A stretch of 64,000 nt of DNA from Samsoniella hepiali (taxonomy: Eukaryota; Ascomycota; Sordariomycetes; Hypocreales; Cordycipitaceae). The stretch spans positions 62,001 to 126,000 of the forward strand of contig LNDK02000006.1 in assembly GCA_001455915.2 (NCBI GenBank), read 5' to 3'. The notes under the pieces are model-generated. The model saw only the letters and a program-made list of their open reading frames with translations, was not told the DNA's origin and made no database searches. Below are positions 1 to 10,015 of this stretch, piece by piece; position 1 is the first letter of the stretch, and the number at the start of each line of letters is the position of its first letter. The translations under genes were made by a program, and so were the position numbers.

Positions 1-474
1 CTCTGCGGGCTCGAGCGGCGTCCCAGGAACTCGAAGCGATAAGTAAAGAGCCATTCCGATGGTTCCTACTTCTCTCCCTAGCGAAGCAGCCTCCTCCAGC
101 GTCATGCTAAGCGGAACCTTCAACGTGACCACGTCGCTGGCTCCGACCACCTGCGCAAAGGCGCCCACCGTCGGCGTCAAGGCGTGCATTCCCTGGACAG
201 CGCCGCAAACCCGATCGCCGACGGCAATATTTCGAGCGGCTTTAACATTTGCGCCAACGGCCAAGACGACGCCTGCAAAGTCCATGCCAGCGACGGCGCC
301 GGGGGTACAGAGATTGCCAGTCATTTTCGTGTCCACAGGGTTGAGGCCCATGACTGCATTGCGAACAAGGATCATGTCGTCTTCCAATCTCGGAACCGGC
401 ACATTGTGCGCAACTGTGAGGTTGCCATCCTCAGTGCCAACGATGGCCATTTGAAGTTCTACAAGAGAACCCAT
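1..474 (-). CDS. Trans-acting enoyl reductase (LovC-like MDR family), N-terminal part, truncated by window edge
   Basis: On the minus strand the frame stays open from an ATG at 474-472 to the window edge, about 158 codons. It reads MGSLVELQMAIVGTEDGNL, then an N-terminal GroES-like MDR fold with NPVDTKM, AGMDFAGVVLAVG and GDRVCGAVQGMH, and ends in the MTLEEAASLGREVGTIGMAL segment. NPVDxK and the GxDFAGxVxxVG pattern are typical of fungal stand-alone enoyl reductases that serve highly reducing PKS or PKS-NRPS enzymes (LovC, TenC, ApdC type). The Rossmann half lies outside the window. It is divergent from the P450 at 836, which fits a shared cluster promoter. No lesion is visible in the part present. 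A generic zinc-type alcohol dehydrogenase or quinone reductase is the alternative. Confidence 0.8.
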   Translation of the reverse strand, partial: MGSLVELQMAIVGTEDGNLTVAHNVPVPRLEDDMILVRNAVMGLNPVDTKMTGNLCTPGAVAGMDFAGVVLAVGANVKAARNIAVGDRVCGAVQGMHALTPTVGAFAQVVGASDVVTLKVPLSMTLEEAASLGREVGTIGMALYLSLRVPGTPLEPAE

Positions 475-835
475 CTGCGTTGTTGTTGGGGGAGGCGAAA
501 GCTGAATGGTGGGAAATGTGTGGATGAGTTGTGCGGATAGTTGGAAAGACAATGTACTTTTGTGCTTGGCGATGATAAAATGGCAGACAAAATCCCATGT
601 AACGCATATCGAACATGCCGCTTGATAAAGCGTGTAGTTGAAGAACTCGCCGGCTCCTGGACCGGCGGGCTGGGAGCCTTCCGGGATGAAAAGAACCGGA
701 CTTTGGAAAGCAAGCCGGACGACGGGCGGGCTCTGGGCCTGTTTCTGGGGAACAGTTACAGGTGGAATTATACCATCATCACTCAGGACACAGTTTTACA
801 AGGCATTTGTCAACATTATCGACAACGACGACAAC
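475..835. promoter_or_regulatory. Divergent intergenic region between enoyl reductase and P450
   Basis: These 361 bases lie between the starts of two divergent genes and must hold both promoters. I see no clear TATA box or regulator palindrome. Confidence 0.4.
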
Positions 836-2589
836 ATGAGCTATCTCGTAGTATCCGGTGTGCTGCTTTGGCTCGCGAATACTGGATTCGTCATGCTGCA
901 GATATTGACAGGACACGACATTCCGCAATGGCAGTGGACGTTGCTTCAATTTTCGTTTGGGGCTTTGTGCTTGTATTTTTTTTACGGTTTGATGCTCTAC
1001 CCGAAATTCTTCACGCCTTTCAAGCATTTGCCAACGCCGGCGGTATATAATACCATTATTGCGTTGACCCATTTCGATTACATTATAGCTCTAACGACGT
1101 ATCCCAGACCCGCCACTTTTTTACTGGCAATGAAATAGGCCTTTTTCGGGAGCCGTAGTGGACTGTCGCTCGTAGAGTGTCCGAGTCCGTTCCCAACAAT
1201 GGCTTGCTGAGACACTACGCCGCCTTCAACCAGGAAAGGATCTTGGTGACTAGTCCCAAAGCGCTAGCAGAAGTCTTGGTGCAGAAAGTGGACGACTATG
1301 ATCATCCGGCGTTTATGAAGTTTGCGGCTGAAAGGGTCACTGGCAAGGGCATGCAATTCGCGAATGGAGAGGATCACAAGGTATGCAGAATCCCAAAGAC
1401 GATCCATCCGACCAGTATACTGATGTTACTCTAGACTCAGCGCAAGCACTTGATGCCTGCCTTTGGCCCCATTCATGTCAAAACATTGCTGCCTACTTTC
1501 TGGCAAGAAACGACCAAGATGATCCACGGCATCGAGGATGAGGTCGAACAATCAGACAACCCAGGCAATTCGGTCTTCGTAACCAATTGGAGCATCCGCG
1601 CGGCACTGGATATAATCGGCCTGGCTGGGATGGGCTACGAATTCAACTCGCTTGGCAATCCCAACGGCGAGCACCGCGATCTTACCAAAGTGTACCGAAA
1701 GTTCATGTCCCGGGCCAATCCTATTTTTCCATGGCTTGGCTTACTGATCAACCATGTCCTGATCGACGTCCTCCGATACATACCGGAACAACGCAACATG
1801 GCTCTGAACCGTGCCTTCTTGGACGTTCGAGATCGGGCCGTCATGATTATCGAGGCTCGCAAAGAAAAACTGGCACTTCAAGAAACTGACGAGAGCACCG
1901 CGGGCAAGGACATCATCACCGTTGCCCTCCGGAGCGCCATGTTTTCCTCGGACAACCTGGTACACCATGTGATGACCTCTCTTGTGGTCGGTCATCTTTC
2001 GACGGCCATTACATTTGACTGGGTCTGTTTCGAACTCGGCCAGCGCTCCGAGATGCAAGCTCGCCTGCGCAAAGAGATTCGCGCGCAGTGGCCTGAAGGT
2101 CTGGACAATGTTGATGCATCTACCATCGAGAGCCTTCCCTATCTCAATGCCGTATGCAGCGAGACGCTGCGCTTCTACCCGCCCCTGCCATTTGCGCTGC
2201 GTGTTACCGTCCGCAAAACCATGCTTTCAGGCACGGAGATTCCCAAGGGCACAACCATCGCCTATTGCGCAGACGCTATCAATCACGGCAAGGACCTGTG
2301 GGGAGACGATGCGCATGTGTTCAATCCCGAGCGCTGGATGGGCCCCGGTCGGGCGGGATCCGGCGGCGCATCGAGCAACTCTGCCATGCTGACATTCTCA
2401 GCCGGACCCAAGAACTGCATCGGGCAGTGGTGGGAGAGAGCAGAGCTGGCCTGCCTGGTGGCGGCCTTTTTTGGTAGATTTGAGGCGGAGCTCACGAATC
2501 GAGAGACCGCCGAGGTGGTTGAGCGGGCTCCGGCGATGATGTCTAGAGAGGGCGTTTACATGCACCTCAGCCCGGTTCCGGGGTGGTAG
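836..2589 (+). pseudogene. Cytochrome P450 with in-frame TAG stop, probably a recent pseudogene
   Basis: Three exons fit: 836-1042, 1108-1380 and 1441-2589, with introns of 65 and 60 nt, about 542 residues. An N-terminal membrane anchor (residues ~1-60) is followed by HFFTGNEIGLFREP, then TAG at 1156-1158 (codon 86); the same frame continues WTVARRVSESVPNNGLL without another break. The K-helix ETLRFYPP (~401) and the heme-binding segment FSAGPKNCIG with the Cys ligand at ~486 are present. The I-helix reads VGHLSTAITF, so the usual acid-Thr pair (GxETT) is missing. It resembles the membrane P450s of fungal polyketide clusters, matching the neighbouring enoyl reductase. CAG to TAG is a CpA to TpA change. 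A sequencing error or stop readthrough would rescue the gene. Confidence 0.75.
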
Positions 2590-2892
2590 GGGTAGATAGT
2601 CGGTAGTATGGGCAAATGCATTACACGCTTGAATTGAGAGACGCCTATCAGCTGCGCCAACGTATTCACACAAAAAGACAGAGAGTCGCTGTAATTGGCC
2701 GCCGGCCAGTTGGATTGGGCCGCCTATATGCAGCCTCGTCGAGTAAATCCGCCGGCCCCAGGCTGCGTTCAAGTCAGGCCCTCGCCAGCGCAAGTCAGGC
2801 TGCGCGACGCATGTGATGATCACGACAGCTTCAAAGCTTGTATTTTTGCTCTTGGAACAGTTTCCCAGATCACTTGAATTTACACCGCAACA
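2590..2892. other. Intergenic, no gene seen
   Basis: About 300 bases between the P450 and the epimerase-like gene. Nothing recognisable beyond ordinary 3' and 5' flanks. Confidence 0.5.
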
Positions 2893-4254
2893 ATGGAGCT
2901 ACCATGGACGACCATCCTTGCCATGATCTGGGCCGCTACCAAATCAGTGCTAACTGGAGGGTGGGTGTACACTGTTTCGCGTCATCGCGGATGCCGACTA
3001 GATGCTAACAAAACTTGTCTTGCAGAAGCCCATTCGCCGCCAAAACGGTCCTTTTTCCAACGAATTTCGAAGGAAAATATGAGATAGCAGCTGAAGGCAT
3101 CCGTCTTGCCTTTACAACTCACGGTGGCGCCCTGGCCAATCTGTGGATGAATGATACGCATGGCGTCGAAAGAGACATTGTCTTGGGCTATGAACAAGCA
3201 AGTTCATACCCAAAGTACAAGGAAAATCCATTCTTGAACGGAGTCATAGGTTTGCGCCCCCGTTCCATGCCATGTTACCGCATGTGACTTTGCTGACCGT
3301 TGCAAACCGGACGCTACGCGGGCATCATCAGCGGTGCCGGGTTTGATCTCGATGGTGTTCGCTACGAGACCTCTGCCAACGGCAATGGAGGAACATCGAC
3401 ATTCAACGGCGGTGAACAGGGCTGGGGTCGTCGCGTGATGGACACTGCATCCCACTCCTCCAATTCAATCACCTTTGTCGTCTTCGATCGAGGCTGGAAC
3501 GGATTTCCAGGCACTCCGGGCGCATGCATAACGCATACAGTCACGCCGTACAAGTGGAACATTGCCGTGGGCCTGACGCCCTTTAGGGATTCGTCACCTG
3601 TCAGCGTGAGCCAGCAGGTGTTCTGGAACCTTGACGGCTTCGCGGCCGAGACCAACAAGACGGTGTCGCAGCACAAACTGCGGCTGCCGTACTCGGGATT
3701 CCGATTCGACATGGACGAGGAAAATGTACCAACCGGCGATATGAAGAGTAATGCCCAGGGCTCTACATTCGACTTTTGGTCGGGCGACCGACGGATCAAG
3801 GACGGCCAGACGGCCAACCCCGCCGGATCTGGGGATGCTTCTCTGACGGGCATTGACGAGACTTTCTTGGTTGCTCGATCCCAACCGTGGCACAAAGATG
3901 ACCAAGCAATTGCCATACTTCAATCTGACTACTCGGGCATCAAGGTGGAACTCTTTACGGATTAAGAAGCCCTGCATGTCCACTCCTGGAGCTCTGTCAA
4001 CGGTGGGTCGAGCAAGATAAAACTCTCGTTCTTCTGCAAATTTACATGCTAACTTCTAAGCAGACCGAGTTCACCTAAAGAAGCAGCAAAGAGGCTCGGT
4101 CGCCCAGGATATGGCAGCTGTCTCCATGGAAATGCATAACTGGCCAGATGCCGTCAACCACCCCGAGTGGCTGAGGGAAAAGCAAACTGTCTGGGGCACC
4201 GATGAGCTCTACACCACGTTTTCGACCTTTAAGTTTTCTTTGGACCAAAAATAG
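2893..4254 (+). pseudogene. Aldose 1-epimerase-like (galactose mutarotase fold) gene, secreted type, with two lesions
   Basis: Exon 1 (2893-2960) encodes a signal peptide starting MELPWTTILAMIWAATKSVL. Exon 2 (3026-3249) encodes LAFTTHGGALANLWM. Exon 3 (3310-4002) carries the central beta-sandwich with VFWNLDGF and HKLRLPYSGFRFDMD. Exon 4 (4064-4254) ends with MHNWPDAVNHPEW. This order matches fungal aldose 1-epimerases. Two defects show. Joining exons 2 and 3 to read NGVIGRYAG needs a 3' splice site ending CG at 3308-3309, not AG. A TAA stands at 3963-3965 in VELFTD*EALHVHSW, where the family has Gln (DQEA). If translated it would end there without its C-terminal strands. Unlike the P450, the acceptor change is not a simple CpA transition. 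Confidence 0.7.
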
Positions 4255-4375
4255 ATGAAATTGATTAAACGCTGAAACAAGGTCTAATTATGGAGAAGAT
4301 TTTTCATAGAAATAGTAATGTTTTTAGGTGTTAAGCAAATAGAATGGTGACGCTGAACAATTTCAGTTCGCTAGT

Positions 4376-4747
4376 CTATTGAGCCCGTATCCATGTTTTC
4401 AAAATCGCAGCCACTGCTTTGTCTACACTTGGAGGCGCGACCGGAATAGCATGTCCACCAACAAAAGGGACCAATTCCGCGGTACCATCTTCAAAGTATG
4501 TAGCTTTGAGACGCGAGCCCTCGGATCTCCACGGATCTTTTGTGCCTTGTATATGGACGGATGGAATGCTGATTGGCTTCAATGCCACGGCTGGACTCGG
4601 CAAGACATCTGCATCCGCGGCACAAGACAGAGAGTCTCGCTCAGCATCACCCACGTGCAATGCCGGAAACGTGGCGGCGATCAAAATGGCGAACTTCAGC
4701 TGCTTTCCCAGCACACTATCCAGGCACAGGCCCGTGGCGACCTTTCT
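4376..4747 (-). pseudogene. FSH-family serine hydrolase, C-terminal half only
   Basis: Minus-strand residues encoded by about 4747 to 4376 read KVATGLCLDSVLGKQLKFAIL, then LKPISIPSVHIQGTKDPW and FVGGHAIPVAPPSVDKAV. This is the C-terminal half of the fungal FSH (LovG/FSH1-like) alpha/beta hydrolases, with the late Asp (GTKDPW) and the catalytic-type His (GGHAIP). The match starts just after where the GFSQG nucleophile elbow should lie. The open frame continues to an ATG at 4870, but that part is Lys/Arg-rich and unrelated. The nucleophile and N-terminal strands are absent, so this is a relic. FSH hydrolases often release or trim polyketides, so it probably belonged with the P450 and enoyl reductase. 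Confidence 0.7.
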
Positions 4748-4860
4748 GGGATCCCATTTCTTGGCGGGCTTAGTCGCTTTCCGCTTGTCATTTGTGCATT
4801 TGTTCATTTGTTCCTTTTTGCCAATGATCGGCCGGTGTCTTTTGCGCCGCGTTTCCAGAA

Positions 4861-4940
4861 GTCGTGCCATGGCTAAAAGTGATGTCGTGGCTAAAAGTCG
4901 TGTTGTGGCCGACAGTCGTGTCGTGGCTAAAACGCGTGCT
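4861..4940. repeat. Imperfect short tandem repeat, GTCGTGGCTAAAA unit
   Basis: About five degenerate copies of a GTCGTGGCTAAAA-like unit lie directly beyond the point where FSH hydrolase homology is lost. They may mark the rearrangement that removed its 5' half. Confidence 0.6.
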
Positions 4941-5979
4941 ACGTAGCTTAAACACTAGCCTAGGCAAATGCCATGACTTACAGGGTAGGGAAAGCTTACG
5001 CGAGCTAAAGACTTGCCATAATATGGCGGGAATAGGTTAACCGTGTGGTAATAGCTTCCACCCCGCTAGCCAATCGCGCGACCACAGACCTGTTTCAGCT
5101 ACTAAGTGAGCCAGGTAGTGGCAGGAGTACCTATTTGTCAGGGCTGAAATGGGACGGGCACATCCCACGATATATCATAGTGAGTCAGGCATGACGACAA
5201 ACCGGGTGCCGGACTTGTGACAGTCCTCCTAATTGCTGGCTGCCTTAGCGCCGGCGGCGTCGGCAAGGTCTGCGAGAGGCTCTGTGAGAGGCAGGCTTTA
5301 TGCCTTTGTAAAAAGCTCCACGGGGGGCGAAGAATAGCGGCTTCTAATTAGCTATGTGCGCTTACGGCATTTAATAACGTTTACCAAAACACATCCTACA
5401 TTTAGAGGCACTCACTAGAATGAGCTTCTTTTTAAAAGTTTTTGCTTAGCTTATTAGTCACTAAACGCACTAGACAGAGTTTACTTGACAGAATAAAACA
5501 GAAGAAACAGCCACAACTCAGAAGCTCAGCTCACCACTAAACTCTTCATTTTACGCACTTTTATGGCCACTGCCCGTTTCTTGCGCCTCTGCACACCATG
5601 GCCTTCCCGTTACGGAATAGCTGTGCGAATAGCCTATCCTTTAAATTACCTCAATGGCTCCATATACGACCGCCCACTATTAGACCAGCTCGTGCTATCA
5701 GCGCAAGGGAAGAAAATCCAGGGGATTTGTGCTCCTAATTGTGGCCCGGCAAGCCCGGTTGGCTTAACGGCACATTGGCCTTCCTATTGAGGAAAGAGGC
5801 TATGCGCTATTGGTAGTTTGATACAGACCTCACCTGGGAATAGATCAGCGAGCACCAGTAAGTGAGTAAGCTGGCAGCACTTGATGCGGAGTATAAGATG
5901 GCATGGTCGGTCGCATGCTATACTGGCTGGTGGCCTCAATTGCTTTGACTGCAGTTGCTGCACAAGAGAAGTCTTCGCC
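4941..5979. other. Gene-poor spacer
   Basis: About 1 kb with no supported gene. Several stretches are AT-rich and rich in TA steps (for example 5340-5480). The last 100 bases precede the S41 peptidase start. Confidence 0.5.
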
Positions 5980-8516
5980 ATGCGCTTCACCACCTCTGTC
6001 GTTGCTGCTACGGCGGTCCTCGCCACCGCAAATGCTGCCGCTACGCCTGCCAAGTGCAATGCCGACAATTGTCTACGTGCCCTCCGTGCCACGCAGATCC
6101 CTAGCCGTGTCGAGTCCGCCAGAGCCTTTTGCTCGTCTTACACGGCTGCTGGCGCCACAAATGTGCCTGTTCCGACGTATGCCGCCAGCGGCTGCAAGGA
6201 CAATCAGAACGGCAAGATGAACGAGCGCATCTCTAGCGCCTGCGCTTGTCTCCCATCTGCCACCAGCACCACCACCGCTGCTCCCACCAAGACCGCCGAG
6301 CCCTGCGCCTTGGCAAGCGCCGACTGGGCCAGCCGCGTTTCCGCCAGTCCCAGTAAGTTCTGTTGTCGCCGCAATGCCGCAATTGGGCTTCAGCAGGCGT
6401 CTCGGCTCTGACCCTTGCAAGACCGCTAATGGCCCGTTAGACGCTGTCCCCTCCATTGCCGCCTCCCTCGCCCACGACTGCCTCCAATCGGTGCCTTTCA
6501 ACAAGGAGCGTGCCGCCGGCATCTTGAAGGCGCTTGAGCCATACCTTGACTGGCAGAGTGACGCGGCCTATCTCAAGGACCCCCCCACAGATTACGAATA
6601 CTCCCCTTATGACTTGTTCGCGGGATTCAAGGAGGTAATGAGCAAGGTGGATGCGGGCAAGTACTCTGGCGAGTACGAGTTCCAGAAGGACATCCAGCAA
6701 AAGATTTACTTTCCTGGCGTCGATGGCCACTTTTGGCTCACGGCCGACTCCATGAGCGTCTTCAGCTTCCGCTCTCCTCGTGGTGTTGTCTCCTACAGCG
6801 AGGACGGCGTAGCTCTCCCCGTCATTAAGATTCTTGGTAAGTTGCTCCCTCGCCACATCATCATTCCTGTGCTAACACCATGAAGAGGATTATAAACTTG
6901 ACTTCGAGACTGCCTCCGTGCTTCTGACCATAAACGGACAAGACGCGTCCGAGTTCATCGAGGAGCTCGCCAAGAGCGGCACCTACAGCCAGGACGTCGA
7001 CACTGCCTACAACACCTTCTTCTACCAGGCCAGTCGTGCACCATTTGCCCTCAAGGGCCAGTTTGGTAGCGCTGCTCGCTCCAGCCCCCTCTACCGTGGC
7101 CCCGACATTACATTTGGCTTCGCGAATGGAACAAGCACCACCCTTCCTATGCCTGCCCGAGTAAACGGAAACCTGACCGGCGTGACCGACGGCGCTTCCT
7201 TCTACCAAAAATTCTGCCAGCCTCTCCCCCCTGCCCCTCCCTCTCAGCCGGACCCGAACGATCCTGAACCCCCTCTGACCGGCTACCCCAAGCCCGTTGT
7301 CCGCACCAACGACAACGTGGTCACCGGCTACTACCTCCAAGGTGCGGGTGTTGACAACGTCGCTGTCTTGGCCCTGAACAGCTTCAAGCCTAAGAGCACC
7401 GTCGAATTCCAGTCTGTCATCCAAGACTTCCTGGCTGGCGCGGCGCACGCCGGCAAGACGAAGCTTGTCATTGATTTGCAAGGAAACGGTGGTGGTTATA
7501 TTGCCCTCGGCTATGAGCTGTTTAAGCAGGTTTTTCCCGACATCCACGAGGATGGCTTTTCCCGCTGGAAGGAGTCTGACGGCTTCGTCGCCCTCGCCAA
7601 GACCATCAGCGATAAGCTGGAGGGCTTCGACCCAGCCAATAGCAATGATTCCGACTTGATCAACGTCCAGCAGTCAGAGCTGAACTGGCGCTACGACGTC
7701 AACACGACCTTTGGCAACTTTGTCTCTTACGATGACAAGTTTGCGCCTCACGTTTATAAGAACACTCCCTACTCCAACCTCATGGCCTGGAACTGGTCCG
7801 ATCCTCTGACTAGCGCCAACGCTACTTTTGGTATTGGTATCGACATCACCGGCTACCGGTCTCGCAAGAATGCTACCAAATACTACAACGCCGAGGATGT
7901 CATTCTCCTGTACGATGGCGACTGCGCTTCCACTTGCTCCATTACCTCTGAGCTCTTCCGGCTTAATGCTGGCGTAAAGTCCGTTGTTTTTGGTGGCCGT
8001 CCCCGGGCCGGTCCTCAACAGACGATTGGTGGTGTCAAAGGATCCCAGGTCTACAAGCACAGCGACATTTTGTGGCTTACCTCTAGGGCCAGCAACTGGA
8101 CTGACGACGCTGCAACGAAGGCTATCCTCGCCAAGTACACCGACATCACTCCTTTCCGTATTGCTGGTTCTGTCAATGTCCGCGACCAGATAGTCCGCGA
8201 CCACCTTGACGACGGCACCCCCTCCCAATTTGTCGCCGAATACGCCGACTGTCGCCGCTTTTGGACCAAACCCATGATTGATGACATTCAGGAGGTCTGG
8301 AAGGCTGCTGCCCAGTCTGGGTTTCAGAACGCCGATTGCAACTGGGGCGGCATCAATCGCACCAGCAGCGCTCAGAGCTTTGCTCAATCCCGCCCTGTCC
8401 CTGGTTCTGCTCCCACCTTCATCTCGTATACTGTTGATAGGACATCCAACCCAGAAGTGCAGGATATTGCCTGGCGCGCGCACCACCTCGTTGAGGCGCC
8501 TAAGCAGGAGGGTTAA
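5980..8516 (+). CDS. Secreted S41-family (CPAF/UstP-like) serine peptidase
   Basis: Three exons: 5980-6352, 6441-6836 and 6886-8516, with introns of 88 and 49 nt; 799 residues. The start at MRFTTSVVAATAVLATANA gives a signal peptide. A Cys-containing N-terminal segment and a Ser/Thr linker (ATSTTTAAPTK) come first. The tail-specific peptidase core follows: KTKLVIDLQGNGGG, then VILLYDGDCASTCSI, where the Ser of DCAST is the expected nucleophile. Family knowledge: this S41 group includes the UstP peptidase of ustiloxin clusters and the bacterial CPAF type. There are many potential N-glycosylation sites. The gene is convergent with the methyltransferase at 8915-10015. No lesions are seen. The substrate is unknown; secretion is inferred from the N-terminus. 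Confidence 0.85.
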
Positions 8517-8914
8517 GCTGGTAGTCTAATGCTATAGTAGCTCTTTCTTACCTCGCGCTAGAGGCTGGATTATGTTAATTTAAACGGTAAAATTATTATT
8601 TTTCATATATATATTCTAAACCTTATATTTAGCTAGTTTCTAAGAGAGTTAAGTTAAAAATAATAGAGTTAGTAATATAAATTTAATTAGGCGTATGATT
8701 ATCCCGAGCGAGGTATTATGGCAATTTGTCGCAACGGTGCTATACTCTAGCATTTATAGTGTACTATTAAAGCATTCCTTGATGGCCGCTTCACTAGGTT
8801 AGTCTTTGTTACTACGAATGGGAAAGGACAATGTTAAGAAGAAAACGTGACACAGCTTTTATTGGCAAAGATTTGACCCACACAGTTGCATTCGTAGTAT
8901 ATCCTATGTAGCCC
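8517..8914. other. AT-rich intergenic island
   Basis: The stretch 8560-8760 is strongly A/T and TA-rich and unlike the flanking exons. It resembles RIP-mutated sequence. It sits between two convergent gene ends. Confidence 0.5.
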
Positions 8915-10015
8915 CTAGACCCTCTCCGCGATCTGAAACAAGACCGAAGCATCGCCTGTGCTCTGCTCACTCAGGACGCGGAACTCACCGCTGCTCTCTC
9001 GGGCTTGTAGAAATTGCGGCGCAGTATATTTTAGACAGCTGTTGGTAAGAATGTACTTGATATCCCTATCAATCTGCACGGAAAATAAGGTCGTGGCCGT
9101 GTTGACGGTCCCGATACCGGTCAACATTGGGACGAGCTGATAGATGTATTGGCCGCCTTGGCGCAGACTCTGCACATCGCCATTCGCCTCTGCGAAAACA
9201 TCCAGCTGGATTCTGGGATCAAACTTTTGTGCGACAAGGGCTGAGAATCGCCTCATTTGCGGATGCAGGTAGAACTGACGAATGTTGTCCTCCTGGTTTT
9301 GGCCAGAAACTTGCATTTCAGACAGCACAATGTCGCCGGGACGAGTGAGCTGGGCTAGCATAGGAATAATACGCGATGGCAGATCATTTCCTTCTTGGAA
9401 GCCAAGATTTATAATCACAGTGACGACCTTGCCCGGTGCCGCCGCAACGCCAATTTTGTCGGAGCGGGATACCCCATTGGTATGATGAGTAACAGGGGGG
9501 AATTTATCATAGACGGCCTTGTAAAAATCTTGAATCCAGTAGGTAAACCGTTCGCTTCCAATCAACGGCTCTAGCGCAGCACGCATGGTGCTCTCGGACT
9601 CTGGGTTAATGTCCACGCCAATGTATTGATGGAGCTGAAGTCCCGAGGCCAGCAGTTGGGCCAGGATAGCTTTCGACTTTGTCGGCTCCGGGCCGAGCTC
9701 GACGAACCGCACGGAGCGGTCTTTAGCCAGAACAGCAATCGCACCCGCGGCCGCCGACAGCGCATCGCGAAAAGACGGCCCAAAAGAACCGCTGCACAGC
9801 TTGGGGGTGTCCAGCGCTTCTTGGTTCAGCTTGGCCATGGTGTCGAAGATGGCAGCCAGACTCTCCCTGTCAAAAGAGCTGTCTAGGTTCTTCTGCAGCC
9901 CGTCCGGGTCGTACTTGTCGGAATTGTCCAAGATAAGGATTTCGTCTTTGGCTATCGAGCCCCGGGCGGCAATGGCCTCGGCTACCAGCTCGTTGAATGA
10001 CGGTCTGGAACCCAT
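8915..10015 (-). CDS. SAM-dependent methyltransferase, EgtD/histidine-specific-like fold
   Basis: An intronless 366-residue protein starts at ATG 10015 (MGSRPSFNELVAEA). The cofactor region is SVRFVELGPEPTKSKAI (~103-120), followed by LHQYIGVDINPESESTM, an acidic residue at the end of strand 2 as expected for SAM binding. VVTVIINLGFQEGN and PGDIVLSEM match later strands of the fold. The pattern is closest to the Methyltransf_33 group, which includes ergothioneine EgtD and the ergot N-methyltransferase EasF, but similarity is partial and the substrate cannot be named. The central region is rich in hydrophobic residues. It may act in a small-molecule pathway with nearby accessory genes. O-methyltransferase function is also possible. 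Confidence 0.6.
   Translation of the reverse strand: MGSRPSFNELVAEAIAARGSIAKDEILILDNSDKYDPDGLQKNLDSSFDRESLAAIFDTMAKLNQEALDTPKLCSGSFGPSFRDALSAAAGAIAVLAKDRSVRFVELGPEPTKSKAILAQLLASGLQLHQYIGVDINPESESTMRAALEPLIGSERFTYWIQDFYKAVYDKFPPVTHHTNGVSRSDKIGVAAAPGKVVTVIINLGFQEGNDLPSRIIPMLAQLTRPGDIVLSEMQVSGQNQEDNIRQFYLHPQMRRFSALVAQKFDPRIQLDVFAEANGDVQSLRQGGQYIYQLVPMLTGIGTVNTATTLFSVQIDRDIKYILTNSCLKYTAPQFLQARESSGEFRVLSEQSTGDASVLFQIAERV

Noticed and set aside
8915..10015. Naming the methyltransferase EasF or EgtD
   Set aside because: Only the SAM fold pattern agrees; no ergot genes, no sulfoxide synthase domain and no substrate residues can be confirmed.
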